This document shows, in pieces, positions 28,419-35,381 of a stretch of 64,000 nt of DNA. Numbering within the stretch: position 1 is the first letter of the stretch; each line of letters starts with the position of its first letter. The translations under genes were made by a program, and so were the position numbers. Source of the DNA: Rubricoccus marinus (GTDB lineage Bacteria; Bacteroidota; Rhodothermia; Rhodothermales; Rubricoccaceae). The notes below the pieces were generated by a model. That model searched no databases and was not told the DNA's origin. It saw only the letters and a list, made by a program, of their open reading frames with translations. The stretch lies in assembly GCF_002257665.1 (NCBI RefSeq), contig NZ_MQWB01000001.1, positions 1,737,870 to 1,801,869 of the forward strand, in the 5' to 3' direction.

Positions 28419-28490
28419 GCCACTGCCACGCGCGCATGACGGGGGCGGCGGCGGTTTCCCGTATCCGAGATCACACCCCTGCACGCACCC

Positions 28491-29285
28491 ATGGCCCACG
28501 ACATCGATTACACGCTCCACGGCGACGACATGCAAATCGTCGAGATCGAACTCGATCCCGGCGAGGCCGTACGCGCCGAGGCGGGCGCGATGTTGTACAT
28601 GGATGGCCCGATCCAGATGGACACCGGCACCGGCGGCGGGTTCATGAAGGGACTCAAGCGCCGGATCGCCGGCGAGAGCTTCTTTATCCCCTCGTTCACG
28701 AATGGCGGCCGTGACATGGCCCGCGTCGCGTTCAGCGCTCCGTATCCAGGGAAAGTGATCCCCATCGAGTTGTCCGATTTCGGCGGCACGTTCCTCTGCC
28801 AGAAGGACACGTTCCTGTGCGCGGCTCAGGGCATCGAAATAGAGGTGGCGTTCACCAAGAAGATCGGCGCAGGCTTGTTTGGCGGCGAGGGCTTCATCCT
28901 TCAGAAGCTGACGGGCGACGGCCTCGCGTTCGCGCACGCGGGTGGGACGGTGATCGAACGCGATCTCGCAAGAGGCGAAACGCTCCGAGTGGACACCGGC
29001 TGCCTCGTCGCCTTCGAGACGAGCGTGGATTACGACATCGAGTTCCAGGGCGGGTTCAAAAACGCGCTGTTTGGCGGCGAAGGGCTGTTCCTCGCCAAAA
29101 TCCAGGGCCCCGGCAAGGTCTACCTCCAGAGCCTCCCGTTCTCCCGCCTCGCAGACCGGATTGTGGCGGCGAGCCGGTCTTTCAGCAACCGGGGTGAGAC
29201 GGGCGGCAACGGCGGCGCCCTCGGCGCACTGGGAGGGCTCGCCGCTGGCGGCCTCCTGGGCGGCCTTCTCGGCGAGGATCAGTAG
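28491..29285 (+). CDS. AIM24/TIGR00266-family protein
   Basis: The 264-residue protein matches the AIM24 family throughout: VEIELDPGEAVRAEAGAMLYMDG, FFIPSFTNGG, GFILQKLTGDGLAFAHAGGTVIERDL, VDTGCLVAFETSVDYDIEFQGGFKNALFGGEGLF and the Gly-rich C terminus LAAGGLLGGLLGED. These are trimeric beta-roll proteins of unclear cellular function. It is convergent with the glycosyltransferase gene, 15 bases away. Confidence 0.9.
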   Translation: MAHDIDYTLHGDDMQIVEIELDPGEAVRAEAGAMLYMDGPIQMDTGTGGGFMKGLKRRIAGESFFIPSFTNGGRDMARVAFSAPYPGKVIPIELSDFGGTFLCQKDTFLCAAQGIEIEVAFTKKIGAGLFGGEGFILQKLTGDGLAFAHAGGTVIERDLARGETLRVDTGCLVAFETSVDYDIEFQGGFKNALFGGEGLFLAKIQGPGKVYLQSLPFSRLADRIVAASRSFSNRGETGGNGGALGALGGLAAGGLLGGLLGEDQ

Positions 29286-29300
29286 CGACCGCCCCGGGCC

Positions 29301-30473
29301 TTACCCCTCGTCGGTTGCCGCGCCAGAGGATCTGCCTCTGGCGCCAGCGGCCTCGCTGAACAGCGCGTCATAGTGCGCGATGTGCTCCCGCCAGGCGAGG
29401 TGCGCAGGGATCTCGCGGAGCACCTCGGCGGGGAGGCGCCTGTCGCTGCCTGAAAGCAAGCGCTTGAGGGTTTCGAAGAGGTCGTTCTCGTCCTCGTAGA
29501 GAACGGGCGCGTGCAATAACGGCGAATGGAGCTGAGCGGGGATCAGTTCAGGGTACGTCAGGCGGTTGGGCAACAGCGGGTGGCACCCGCAGTGGATCGC
29601 CTCCATCATGGCGATGCCGAAAAACTCGTGCTTCGACGTGGACACGACGATATCCGCCCGGTGCAGCAGCGAGGCGTAGGCCTCGAAGCTTTCGGCGTAG
29701 CCGTAGTGCATCACGCGCTCGGCGTAGCGCCGGAACCCCTTCTCGAACGCCGGCGGCGTCTCCTCGAACGACTGCCCGGCCAGGATGAGCCGGAATCGGT
29801 GGCCGGAGTCGTCCAATCGGTTGACGACGCGGAAAAAGGCCTCGGGGTCTTTGTCGTACTCCCAGCGGTGGTTCCAGAGCAGGATCGGCGGGCCGGGCTC
29901 CAGCACGCGCCGCTTCTCCGCCAGAGGCCGCGCGGCGTCCAGCCCGGCAAGGTCCAATCCCAGATGCAGGACTGACGACTTCTCGCGCAGCGCCGGCAGC
30001 GTGCCTACGTGCGTGTAATCTGGGAAGCGCCTCAAGAGGTCCGGCAACGCGCTGAAAAACTCCGAGCGGTGGAATTCGGAGTTGAAGACCACACGGTCGG
30101 CCGCGAGAGCGGACAGGATGTTGAGGTATGCGTAGGTGTAGTCCCGGTCTTCTCCCTCGCGAAGCGGGTACGTGAGTTGGTTCTCGTGGAAGTACAGCAC
30201 CACCGGCACGTCCGCGAACACGTCGCGCGTGAGCGCGAGAAAGGCCGGGACGTTGACCATGTCCGAGGCGAAGATGACCTCTGGCGTCCAGCCGTCGGCG
30301 CACGCCTCGCGGGCCTTTTCGGCGAGCGTGACGGCGCCGCCCTGCATCCGCCACTTCCAATAGCGCGCGGCCATGGTGACCGGCCGCACGTCGTGCGCGC
30401 TGTGGCGCACCAGATCGTCTAGAAACCGGCGGTGAGAGCCGCCGTGCCAGGGTTCGAGCGCGAGGACGCGCAC
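29301..30473 (-). CDS. Glycosyltransferase of the tRNA-queuosine mannosyltransferase (QTMAN/GTDC1) type
   Basis: The 390-residue protein starts at GTG 30473 with LALEPWHGGSHRRFLDDLV, the start of the DUF3524 N-terminal domain. It continues with PVVLYFHENQLTYP and VFNSEFHRSEFF, and has a C-terminal GT4-like domain with LLWNHRWEYDKDPEAFF and VSTSKHEFFGIAMMEAIHCGCHPLLPNRLTYPELI (E-x7-E donor site). Members mannosylate queuosine in tRNA-Asp, so that is the likely role. A small gene lies three bases upstream on the same strand. Confidence 0.82.
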   Translation of the reverse strand: MRVLALEPWHGGSHRRFLDDLVRHSAHDVRPVTMAARYWKWRMQGGAVTLAEKAREACADGWTPEVIFASDMVNVPAFLALTRDVFADVPVVLYFHENQLTYPLREGEDRDYTYAYLNILSALAADRVVFNSEFHRSEFFSALPDLLRRFPDYTHVGTLPALREKSSVLHLGLDLAGLDAARPLAEKRRVLEPGPPILLWNHRWEYDKDPEAFFRVVNRLDDSGHRFRLILAGQSFEETPPAFEKGFRRYAERVMHYGYAESFEAYASLLHRADIVVSTSKHEFFGIAMMEAIHCGCHPLLPNRLTYPELIPAQLHSPLLHAPVLYEDENDLFETLKRLLSGSDRRLPAEVLREIPAHLAWREHIAHYDALFSEAAGARGRSSGAATDEG

Positions 30474-30476
30474 CGG

Positions 30477-30707
30477 CTATTCGCCACTGGCGTCCTCCCC
30501 GATCCCCTCCGTCTCCTCGGCCGAGGCCGGGCGGACGACCGCGAGCGTGCGACGCTGCAAGCAGTCGCGCAGGGTGACATCGCGCACCTCGGTGGCGTTG
30601 ACGACGGTTTCTTCCTGCGACTCCAGCGAGAACGAGCGCGAGGCGAGGCGCACCGTGAGGGGGCCTTCGGTGACGTTTTTGACGACCATGCCGCGACGTT
30701 CGGCCAT
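30477..30707 (-). CDS. Small hypothetical protein
   Basis: This 76-residue frame is just upstream of the glycosyltransferase gene, with only three bases between stop and next start. The sequence GMVVKNVTEGPLTVRLASRSFSLES predicts a small beta-sheet fold; the tail is acidic. No family is recognised. Its position argues that it is co-transcribed and real. It is divergent from comF across 54 bases. Confidence 0.6.
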   Translation of the reverse strand: MAERRGMVVKNVTEGPLTVRLASRSFSLESQEETVVNATEVRDVTLRDCLQRRTLAVVRPASAEETEGIGEDASGE

Positions 30708-30761
30708 AGGAGGGTTGGATGCGTGAGGGAGCCGGAAGATATTCCCTCCCGCACCCTCGCG

Positions 30762-31463
30762 ATGTTCGTGTTCCGCGCCTTCCGTTCTGCCGTCCGTGCC
30801 GCCAGCGGCCTCGTCTTTCCGAGCCTCTGCCTGGGCTGCGGCGGGCCTCTGGCGGACGCCGCGCCGATATGCGCTTCGTGCGTGCGGATGCTACCGCGAC
30901 CGGCGCCCGAGGCTTTGGCCGGCCAACTCCTCGCGCGGGACTGCGCCGAGCCTCTGGCGCGCCGCAGCGTCGCCCTGTGGCGGTTCGATCCCGGCGGGAC
31001 GGTCCAGCGCGTGCAGCATGCGCTCAAGTACGGGCGCCGCCCCAGCCTCGGGATCCCCTTGGGGCGCCTTCTAGGCGACGCAACGCAGCGTCACGCCAGA
31101 GGCTGGGCCCCGGACGTTGTGTGCCCGGTCCCGTTGGCGCCCATCCGCGAGTTGGAGCGCGGTTACAACCAGTCCGCCGGGCTGGCCTCTGGCGCAGCCG
31201 ACGCGCTCGCGTGTGAGACCGAGGACCTGCTCGTTCGCACCCGCAGCACGCGGACGCAGACCACGCTCGCGTTTAGCGAGCGGTGGCAAAACGTCGCCGG
31301 TGCGTTCGCGCGCTCGCCAGAGGCTCGGCCTCTCGCGGGCGTCCGCGTCCTCCTCGTGGACGACGTGGTGACGACGGGCGCGACGCTTCTTGCGGCGGCG
31401 CAGCCGCTGCTTGACGCCGGCGCGGAGGTCACGGTTGCAGCCCTCGCGATGGCGGACGGATAG
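30762..31463 (+). CDS. comF: ComF-family phosphoribosyltransferase-like protein
   Basis: From ATG 30762 the protein is 233 residues. It has the N-terminal zinc-finger cysteines in FPSLCLGCGGPL and APICASCVRML, the ALKYGRRPSLGIPLGRLLGD segment, DVVCPVPLAPIRELERGYNQS, and the PRPP-binding VLLVDDVVTTGATLLAAAQPL. ComF supports DNA uptake during natural transformation in several bacteria, which matters because this genome carries a candidate uptake sequence. No other competence gene is in the window. Confidence 0.88.
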   Translation: MFVFRAFRSAVRAASGLVFPSLCLGCGGPLADAAPICASCVRMLPRPAPEALAGQLLARDCAEPLARRSVALWRFDPGGTVQRVQHALKYGRRPSLGIPLGRLLGDATQRHARGWAPDVVCPVPLAPIRELERGYNQSAGLASGAADALACETEDLLVRTRSTRTQTTLAFSERWQNVAGAFARSPEARPLAGVRVLLVDDVVTTGATLLAAAQPLLDAGAEVTVAALAMADG

Positions 31464-31593
31464 AGAGCGCGAGGGATTGGGCGCGGTGGGTGTGTCGGTA
31501 GAACGCTGAGCCCGCCCCAGCGCCAGAGGCTAGAGGGTGACAGAGCTAGGGCGCGCGAACGCGGCCTCTGGCGGGACAACCCATCTCACACCC

Positions 31594-32220
31594 TCACACC
31601 ACGCTGATCTGATCGGCACAGAGCGCGGCCTCCTCCGGGTCGTTCGTGGCGAGGACAACGGCGCGCGATGGTTCGCGCACGAGCGATGCCACGAGATCCC
31701 GGCCGCTGGCGTCGAGCGTGGCGCCGGGCTCGTCCAGGAGCAAAACGGGCGGGTCGTGCAGCAGCGCCGTGGCGATGCGGAGCCGCTGGCGCATGCCGGT
31801 CGAGAAGGTGGACACGTAATCGTCGGCGCGGTCCCCCAGGCCGACCCGGGCGAGCGTGCTCAGCACGTCGGCCTCTGGCGTGAGCCCTCGGACGCGGGCG
31901 AGAAAGTCCAGCGTCTCGCGGGCGCTGAGTTGGGGGTAGAGCGCGAGGTCCGGCGTGACGAGGCCGACACGGTGCGCACGCTCGTCGGCGCTCACGAGCG
32001 TCTCACCCACCGTGAGGTCGACGCTTCCGCCGGTCGGGGTGAGGACGCCTGCCAAGACCTTGACCAAGGTGGACTTCCCCGACCCGTTCGGCCCTGTCAC
32101 CGACAGAGGCGTACCCTCGCGCACCTCGAGCGAGATCCCGCGGAGGATCGCGCGGAAGCCGTAGTGCATCGTGATGTCTCGCCCTCTGAGACGGACCTTT
32201 GGGCGGGTTTCTCCGTTCAT
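31594..32220 (-). CDS. ABC transporter ATP-binding protein (CcmA-like)
   Basis: The compact 208-residue ATPase has Walker A GPNGSGKST, signature FSTGMRQRL in place of LSGGQ, Walker B PVLLLDEPGATLD and a short C terminus. Size and the STGM signature resemble CcmA, the heme-exporter ATPase of cytochrome c maturation, and ABC-2 type ATPases. No CcmB or other ccm gene is adjacent, so the symbol is withheld. It is divergent from the SodC-like gene across only 21 bases. Confidence 0.8.
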   Translation of the reverse strand: MNGETRPKVRLRGRDITMHYGFRAILRGISLEVREGTPLSVTGPNGSGKSTLVKVLAGVLTPTGGSVDLTVGETLVSADERAHRVGLVTPDLALYPQLSARETLDFLARVRGLTPEADVLSTLARVGLGDRADDYVSTFSTGMRQRLRIATALLHDPPVLLLDEPGATLDASGRDLVASLVREPSRAVVLATNDPEEAALCADQISVV

Positions 32221-32241
32221 GGGGCTAAGCTACCTGACCCC

Positions 32242-32790
32242 GTGCGCCTCCTCCCCTTCTTGCTTCTCGGCCTCGCTGCCTGCGCGCAAGACGACCCGAC
32301 GCCTCTGGCGCCAGAGGCGTCCGCCCCTCGCGCGATCAGCGCCGATACTGTAGACGTGCAAGGGGTCTCGGCGGCCCGGGCTCAGGTAGAGGGTGACGTG
32401 ACAGGGACGGTCACGCTGCGGCGCGTTGGCGGCGGCACGCGCGTCCTGATGAGCCTGGACGGTCTCGGTCGCGACCGTTTCCACGGCGTGCAGATCCTCT
32501 CGGCGCGCTCCTGCGATGACCTCGACCCTGCGCGTCACCTCGGCGATGGACGCGCGACGCACGGCCCGTACGATGCCACGACAGGCCGGCGCCACGCGGG
32601 CGACCTCGGCAACATCAAGGGCGATGATCGCCGCCGCGGCCGGTTCGACCGGATCGACCCCGTCGTTTCGCTGGACGGGTACGTGTCCGCCGTTGGCCGC
32701 GCCGTCGTCGTCCGCGCCAGCCAGGACGATGGGTGGGCCTCTGGCGGCGGCGAGGTGATCGGATGCGGCGTCCTGACTCCAACGAGATGA
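32242..32790 (+). CDS. SodC-like lipoprotein lacking the copper ligands
   Basis: From GTG 32242 the protein is 182 residues with lipobox LAAC (Cys14). The SodC fold is clear from FHGVQI, THG, RRHAGDLGNI, SAVGRAVVVRAS and GCGVLTP. Aligned to bovine Cu,Zn-SOD, zinc ligands are kept (His99, His107, His118, Asp121) and both disulfide cysteines are kept (Cys91, Cys175). The copper-only ligands are Gln84, Leu86 and Arg158, and the catalytic Arg position is Val172. It is therefore probably not an active superoxide dismutase. Its stop overlaps the next start (ATGA). Confidence 0.85.
   Translation: MRLLPFLLLGLAACAQDDPTPLAPEASAPRAISADTVDVQGVSAARAQVEGDVTGTVTLRRVGGGTRVLMSLDGLGRDRFHGVQILSARSCDDLDPARHLGDGRATHGPYDATTGRRHAGDLGNIKGDDRRRGRFDRIDPVVSLDGYVSAVGRAVVVRASQDDGWASGGGEVIGCGVLTPTR
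32299..32320. repeat. 22 bp motif palindrome inside the SodC-like gene
   Basis: Two inverted half-sites join perfectly with 11-base arms and encode the linker PLAPEAS just after the lipobox. Confidence 0.8.
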
Positions 32791-33656
32791 TGCGCACGCT
32801 CGGTTTCGTCCTGCTTCTCCTTCTCGCCAGCGGCCTCGCATTCGCGCTGGGCTGGAACCAGCGAGATCAGCGCGTGCCTCCCCCGCCTCCGCCAGAGGCT
32901 GCGGACTCCCCGGCGCTGGACTCACTGGATGCCCGCGCGGCTCGGCTTCGTGGCGCGCTGGAGCGGCTCGCGCCGCCTTCGCCAGAGGAGGAGAACAGCC
33001 TGCGCCGCCCACGGACGCCGAACTACCGCGTGCACCTCGGCTGGGCGGACTCGCTCGGCGTGCAGCCGCTGGCGAGCGAGGCTGAGTTGGGGCGTCACCT
33101 GGCCTCTGGCGCGCTCGTGCCGCTCGTTGACACCGAGTTCTACGTGGTGCGCACGCTGGAGCATTCCAAGCCATTTACCACCCCAGCACTGCGCGAAAGC
33201 CTGGCCGAAGCGGGCCGGCGCTTCCAGGCTGAGCTCGCCCGGTCTGGACTCCCCCCCTATCGGTTTAGCGTGTCGTCCGCGCTGCGAACAGCGGACCTGC
33301 AGGCCGACCTCGGCCGGCGCAACCGCAACGCGACCTCGGGCACGTCCTCCCACGAGTACGGCGCAAGTGTCGACATCGTAACGTTCCGCTATGCGTACGC
33401 GTCTTCGCCTCAGGATTCCATCACGGTAGACGTTGCCGATCCGCATCTAGATCGGGCGAATCGGTTGCTCGTGGACACCTATACGGAGGCCGCGCGTTCC
33501 CGCTGGGACCACCTGTACGGCGCGCTCGCTCGCGCGCTGGGCTCCATGCAGCGCGACGAACGCTTGGTGGTCCTGCTCGAAGCCGAGCAGCCCGTCTTTC
33601 ACGTCACGCATCGAATCCCTGGTGACCTCGACCGATCCGACCCCGACTCCGACTAG
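32787..33656 (+). CDS. DUF5715-family protein, possible M15-like zinc peptidase
   Basis: Start ATG 32787 (or 32790) overlaps the SodC-like stop and gives 289 residues with an N-terminal membrane anchor and a Pro-rich linker. The core has RFSVSSALRTADLQADLGRRNRNA, then SSHEYGASVDI (His189, Asp196), and a late QPVFHVTH (His272). The SxHxxGxxxD layout matches zinc D,D-carboxypeptidases of the M15/Hedgehog type, so a peptidoglycan substrate is plausible but not shown. A paralogue overlaps its 3' end by 35 bases. Confidence 0.75.
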   Translation: MMRTLGFVLLLLLASGLAFALGWNQRDQRVPPPPPPEAADSPALDSLDARAARLRGALERLAPPSPEEENSLRRPRTPNYRVHLGWADSLGVQPLASEAELGRHLASGALVPLVDTEFYVVRTLEHSKPFTTPALRESLAEAGRRFQAELARSGLPPYRFSVSSALRTADLQADLGRRNRNATSGTSSHEYGASVDIVTFRYAYASSPQDSITVDVADPHLDRANRLLVDTYTEAARSRWDHLYGALARALGSMQRDERLVVLLEAEQPVFHVTHRIPGDLDRSDPDSD

Positions 33657-34584
33657 CGCGCCTTTGGCGCCCGCCGAACCCTCTGGCGCCTCTCCTCCCG
33701 CACCACCCGACGATCTCTCGCCAGAGGCGGCCTCTCGGCGCCGGTTCAAGAAGCGATGGGCCGCTGTGTTTCTCGCTCTCGTCGGCGTGGGCATCGTGGC
33801 ATTTACGACGCAGCAGGCCGCGCTGGTAAGCGACGCAGCCGACGCCCATGAGGCGTTTTTGAGCGAGATCGAATCCAGGCTTTCGCGCGTGACCGACCTC
33901 AGCGACGAGGAGATCGCAGACCTCCGCCGATCGCGCAACGCGACGCACGTGGAGGAGGCGCAGGCGCGCGGCATTCCGCCCGTCACCCAGCGCGCAGCCC
34001 TGGCCGACTCCGCCGACGCGGGCGGCCTCGTGCCTCTGGCGTCGAACGCGAGCGTGAATCTCCTAGACGCCACGCACTCCATTTACCGAGCCACGCCCGG
34101 CGTGGGGGTCGCGCTGGATTCCATCTCGGCTCGGTTCGGGCGCGAGTTGGAGGCGCGCGGTTTGCCGCAGTTCCGCTTTACCGTCTCGTCGCTGCTCCGG
34201 TCCGGCGAGGATCAGGCCAACCTGAGCGGCACCAACGTCAACGCCGTTCGCGGCCGCTCCAGCCACGAGTACGGGACCACGTTCGACATCACGTACCGAC
34301 GTTTCGATTTCGACGGCGGCAGGGCACCCGAGGCACCGTCGCTCCCCGAAGGTCTCACCTCGGCGTTCGCCACGCCGCTCCGCCAGAGGCTGGACGCAGC
34401 CGAGCAATCGTTCTACGACGACATCGCGATGGAGCGCGCGCCGGCTCTCGCCGCCATCCTCGGCCGCGTTCTCATCACGCTCGAAGACGACAGCGTCCTC
34501 GTCGCGCTCCGCGAGCGCCGGCAGCCCGTGTACCACGTGACCGAGACCAACGGCGACACACGCCTGACACCCCTCACACAGTAA
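33622..34584 (+). CDS. DUF5715-family protein, second paralogue
   Basis: This 320-residue protein starts at GTG 33622, inside the preceding gene. It has a Pro/Ala-rich cytosolic tail with motif-derived peptides, one membrane segment at about 47-63 (VFLALVGVGIVAF), and a periplasmic domain with RFTVSSLLRSGEDQANL, SSHEYGTTFDI (His215, Asp222) and QPVYHVTE (His305). It carries the same candidate zinc triad as its neighbour. The two may form a heteromer or act on different substrates. Confidence 0.75.
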   Translation: MTSTDPTPTPTSAPLAPAEPSGASPPAPPDDLSPEAASRRRFKKRWAAVFLALVGVGIVAFTTQQAALVSDAADAHEAFLSEIESRLSRVTDLSDEEIADLRRSRNATHVEEAQARGIPPVTQRAALADSADAGGLVPLASNASVNLLDATHSIYRATPGVGVALDSISARFGRELEARGLPQFRFTVSSLLRSGEDQANLSGTNVNAVRGRSSHEYGTTFDITYRRFDFDGGRAPEAPSLPEGLTSAFATPLRQRLDAAEQSFYDDIAMERAPALAAILGRVLITLEDDSVLVALRERRQPVYHVTETNGDTRLTPLTQ

Positions 34585-34592
34585 CCTGACAC

Positions 34593-35381
34593 ATGCGCGT
34601 TCTCCTCCTCGCTCTCGCCATCGTCTCCCCTTCCCTTGCGGCCCAGCCTCTGGCGCCTGAGGACAGCGTGCTCGTGGAGCGGCTGTTAGAGGTCTCGGGC
34701 GTACTGCAGTCCCCGGACATGACTGCCGATCAGTTTGCTAGCGCCCCGCTGCCAGCCCCGCTCGCCGACAGCTTGCTCGCCGCCTTCGCGTCTCAGGCCA
34801 TCGTCGACAGCGTGCGCGCGGCCTTTGTGCGCAACTACGACCGCGACAACACGGTCGCCGCTATCGAGGTGCTCACGGATCCAGTCCTCCGGCCTTTGCT
34901 CGATATCCAGCAGTCCATGGCAAGCGCCGAGGCTGGGGAGGAGATGGTCTCCGTGCTCGCGAACCCGAGCGCCTACGACCTCGCCGATAGCCTAACCGTC
35001 GCGCGGCTCGTGAGCTCTACCGGCATGGCTGAGACCTCGTACGAGTCCTCGCGCAAGATGACGATCGCCATGATGTCTGCTATGCCCAGTGGCGCCCAAG
35101 ATGTCGCGTTCGGTGGAAAGTCCGTCGAGGAACAGGTCGACTCCGTGCTGGGCGCGCAGTTCGAAGGGTTTCAGAGCACCATGATCACCTCGTCGCGCTA
35201 CGCCTACCGCGACGTTCCGCCAGAAGCCGTCACGCGCCTTGCGGACTTTTACGCCTCTCCCGCCGGGCAATACCTCTTGACCGTTTCGCACGAAGGGACC
35301 GAAGCGGGCATGGAGCCTTTGTATGGACGCCTCGCTCAGCTGTTCGAGGTGATGTTCGACGCCTCTGGCGGGGGCCAATGA
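34593..35381 (+). CDS. Secreted DUF2059-like protein
   Basis: The 262-residue protein has a signal peptide (VSPSLAAQP) and a mainly helical mature part. The C-terminal segment with YRDVPPEAVTRLADFYASPAGQYLL resembles DUF2059 domains, which are periplasmic and of unknown role. It follows the DUF5715 pair after eight bases, and its stop overlaps the polB start (ATGA), so DNA polymerase translation appears coupled to this envelope gene. Confidence 0.7.
   Translation: MRVLLLALAIVSPSLAAQPLAPEDSVLVERLLEVSGVLQSPDMTADQFASAPLPAPLADSLLAAFASQAIVDSVRAAFVRNYDRDNTVAAIEVLTDPVLRPLLDIQQSMASAEAGEEMVSVLANPSAYDLADSLTVARLVSSTGMAETSYESSRKMTIAMMSAMPSGAQDVAFGGKSVEEQVDSVLGAQFEGFQSTMITSSRYAYRDVPPEAVTRLADFYASPAGQYLLTVSHEGTEAGMEPLYGRLAQLFEVMFDASGGGQ

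Noticed and set aside
25445-28504. Very long minus-strand open frame (over 1000 codons)
   Set aside because: It runs antisense through the penicillin acylase, M28 peptidase and a lipoprotein gene. The translation is low-complexity Arg/Ala/Gly/Val and matches no family; long antisense frames are expected at this GC content.
31594-32220. Naming the ABC ATPase ccmA
   Set aside because: Size and STGM signature fit, but no ccmB, ccmC or other maturation gene is adjacent, so the specific symbol is not supported.
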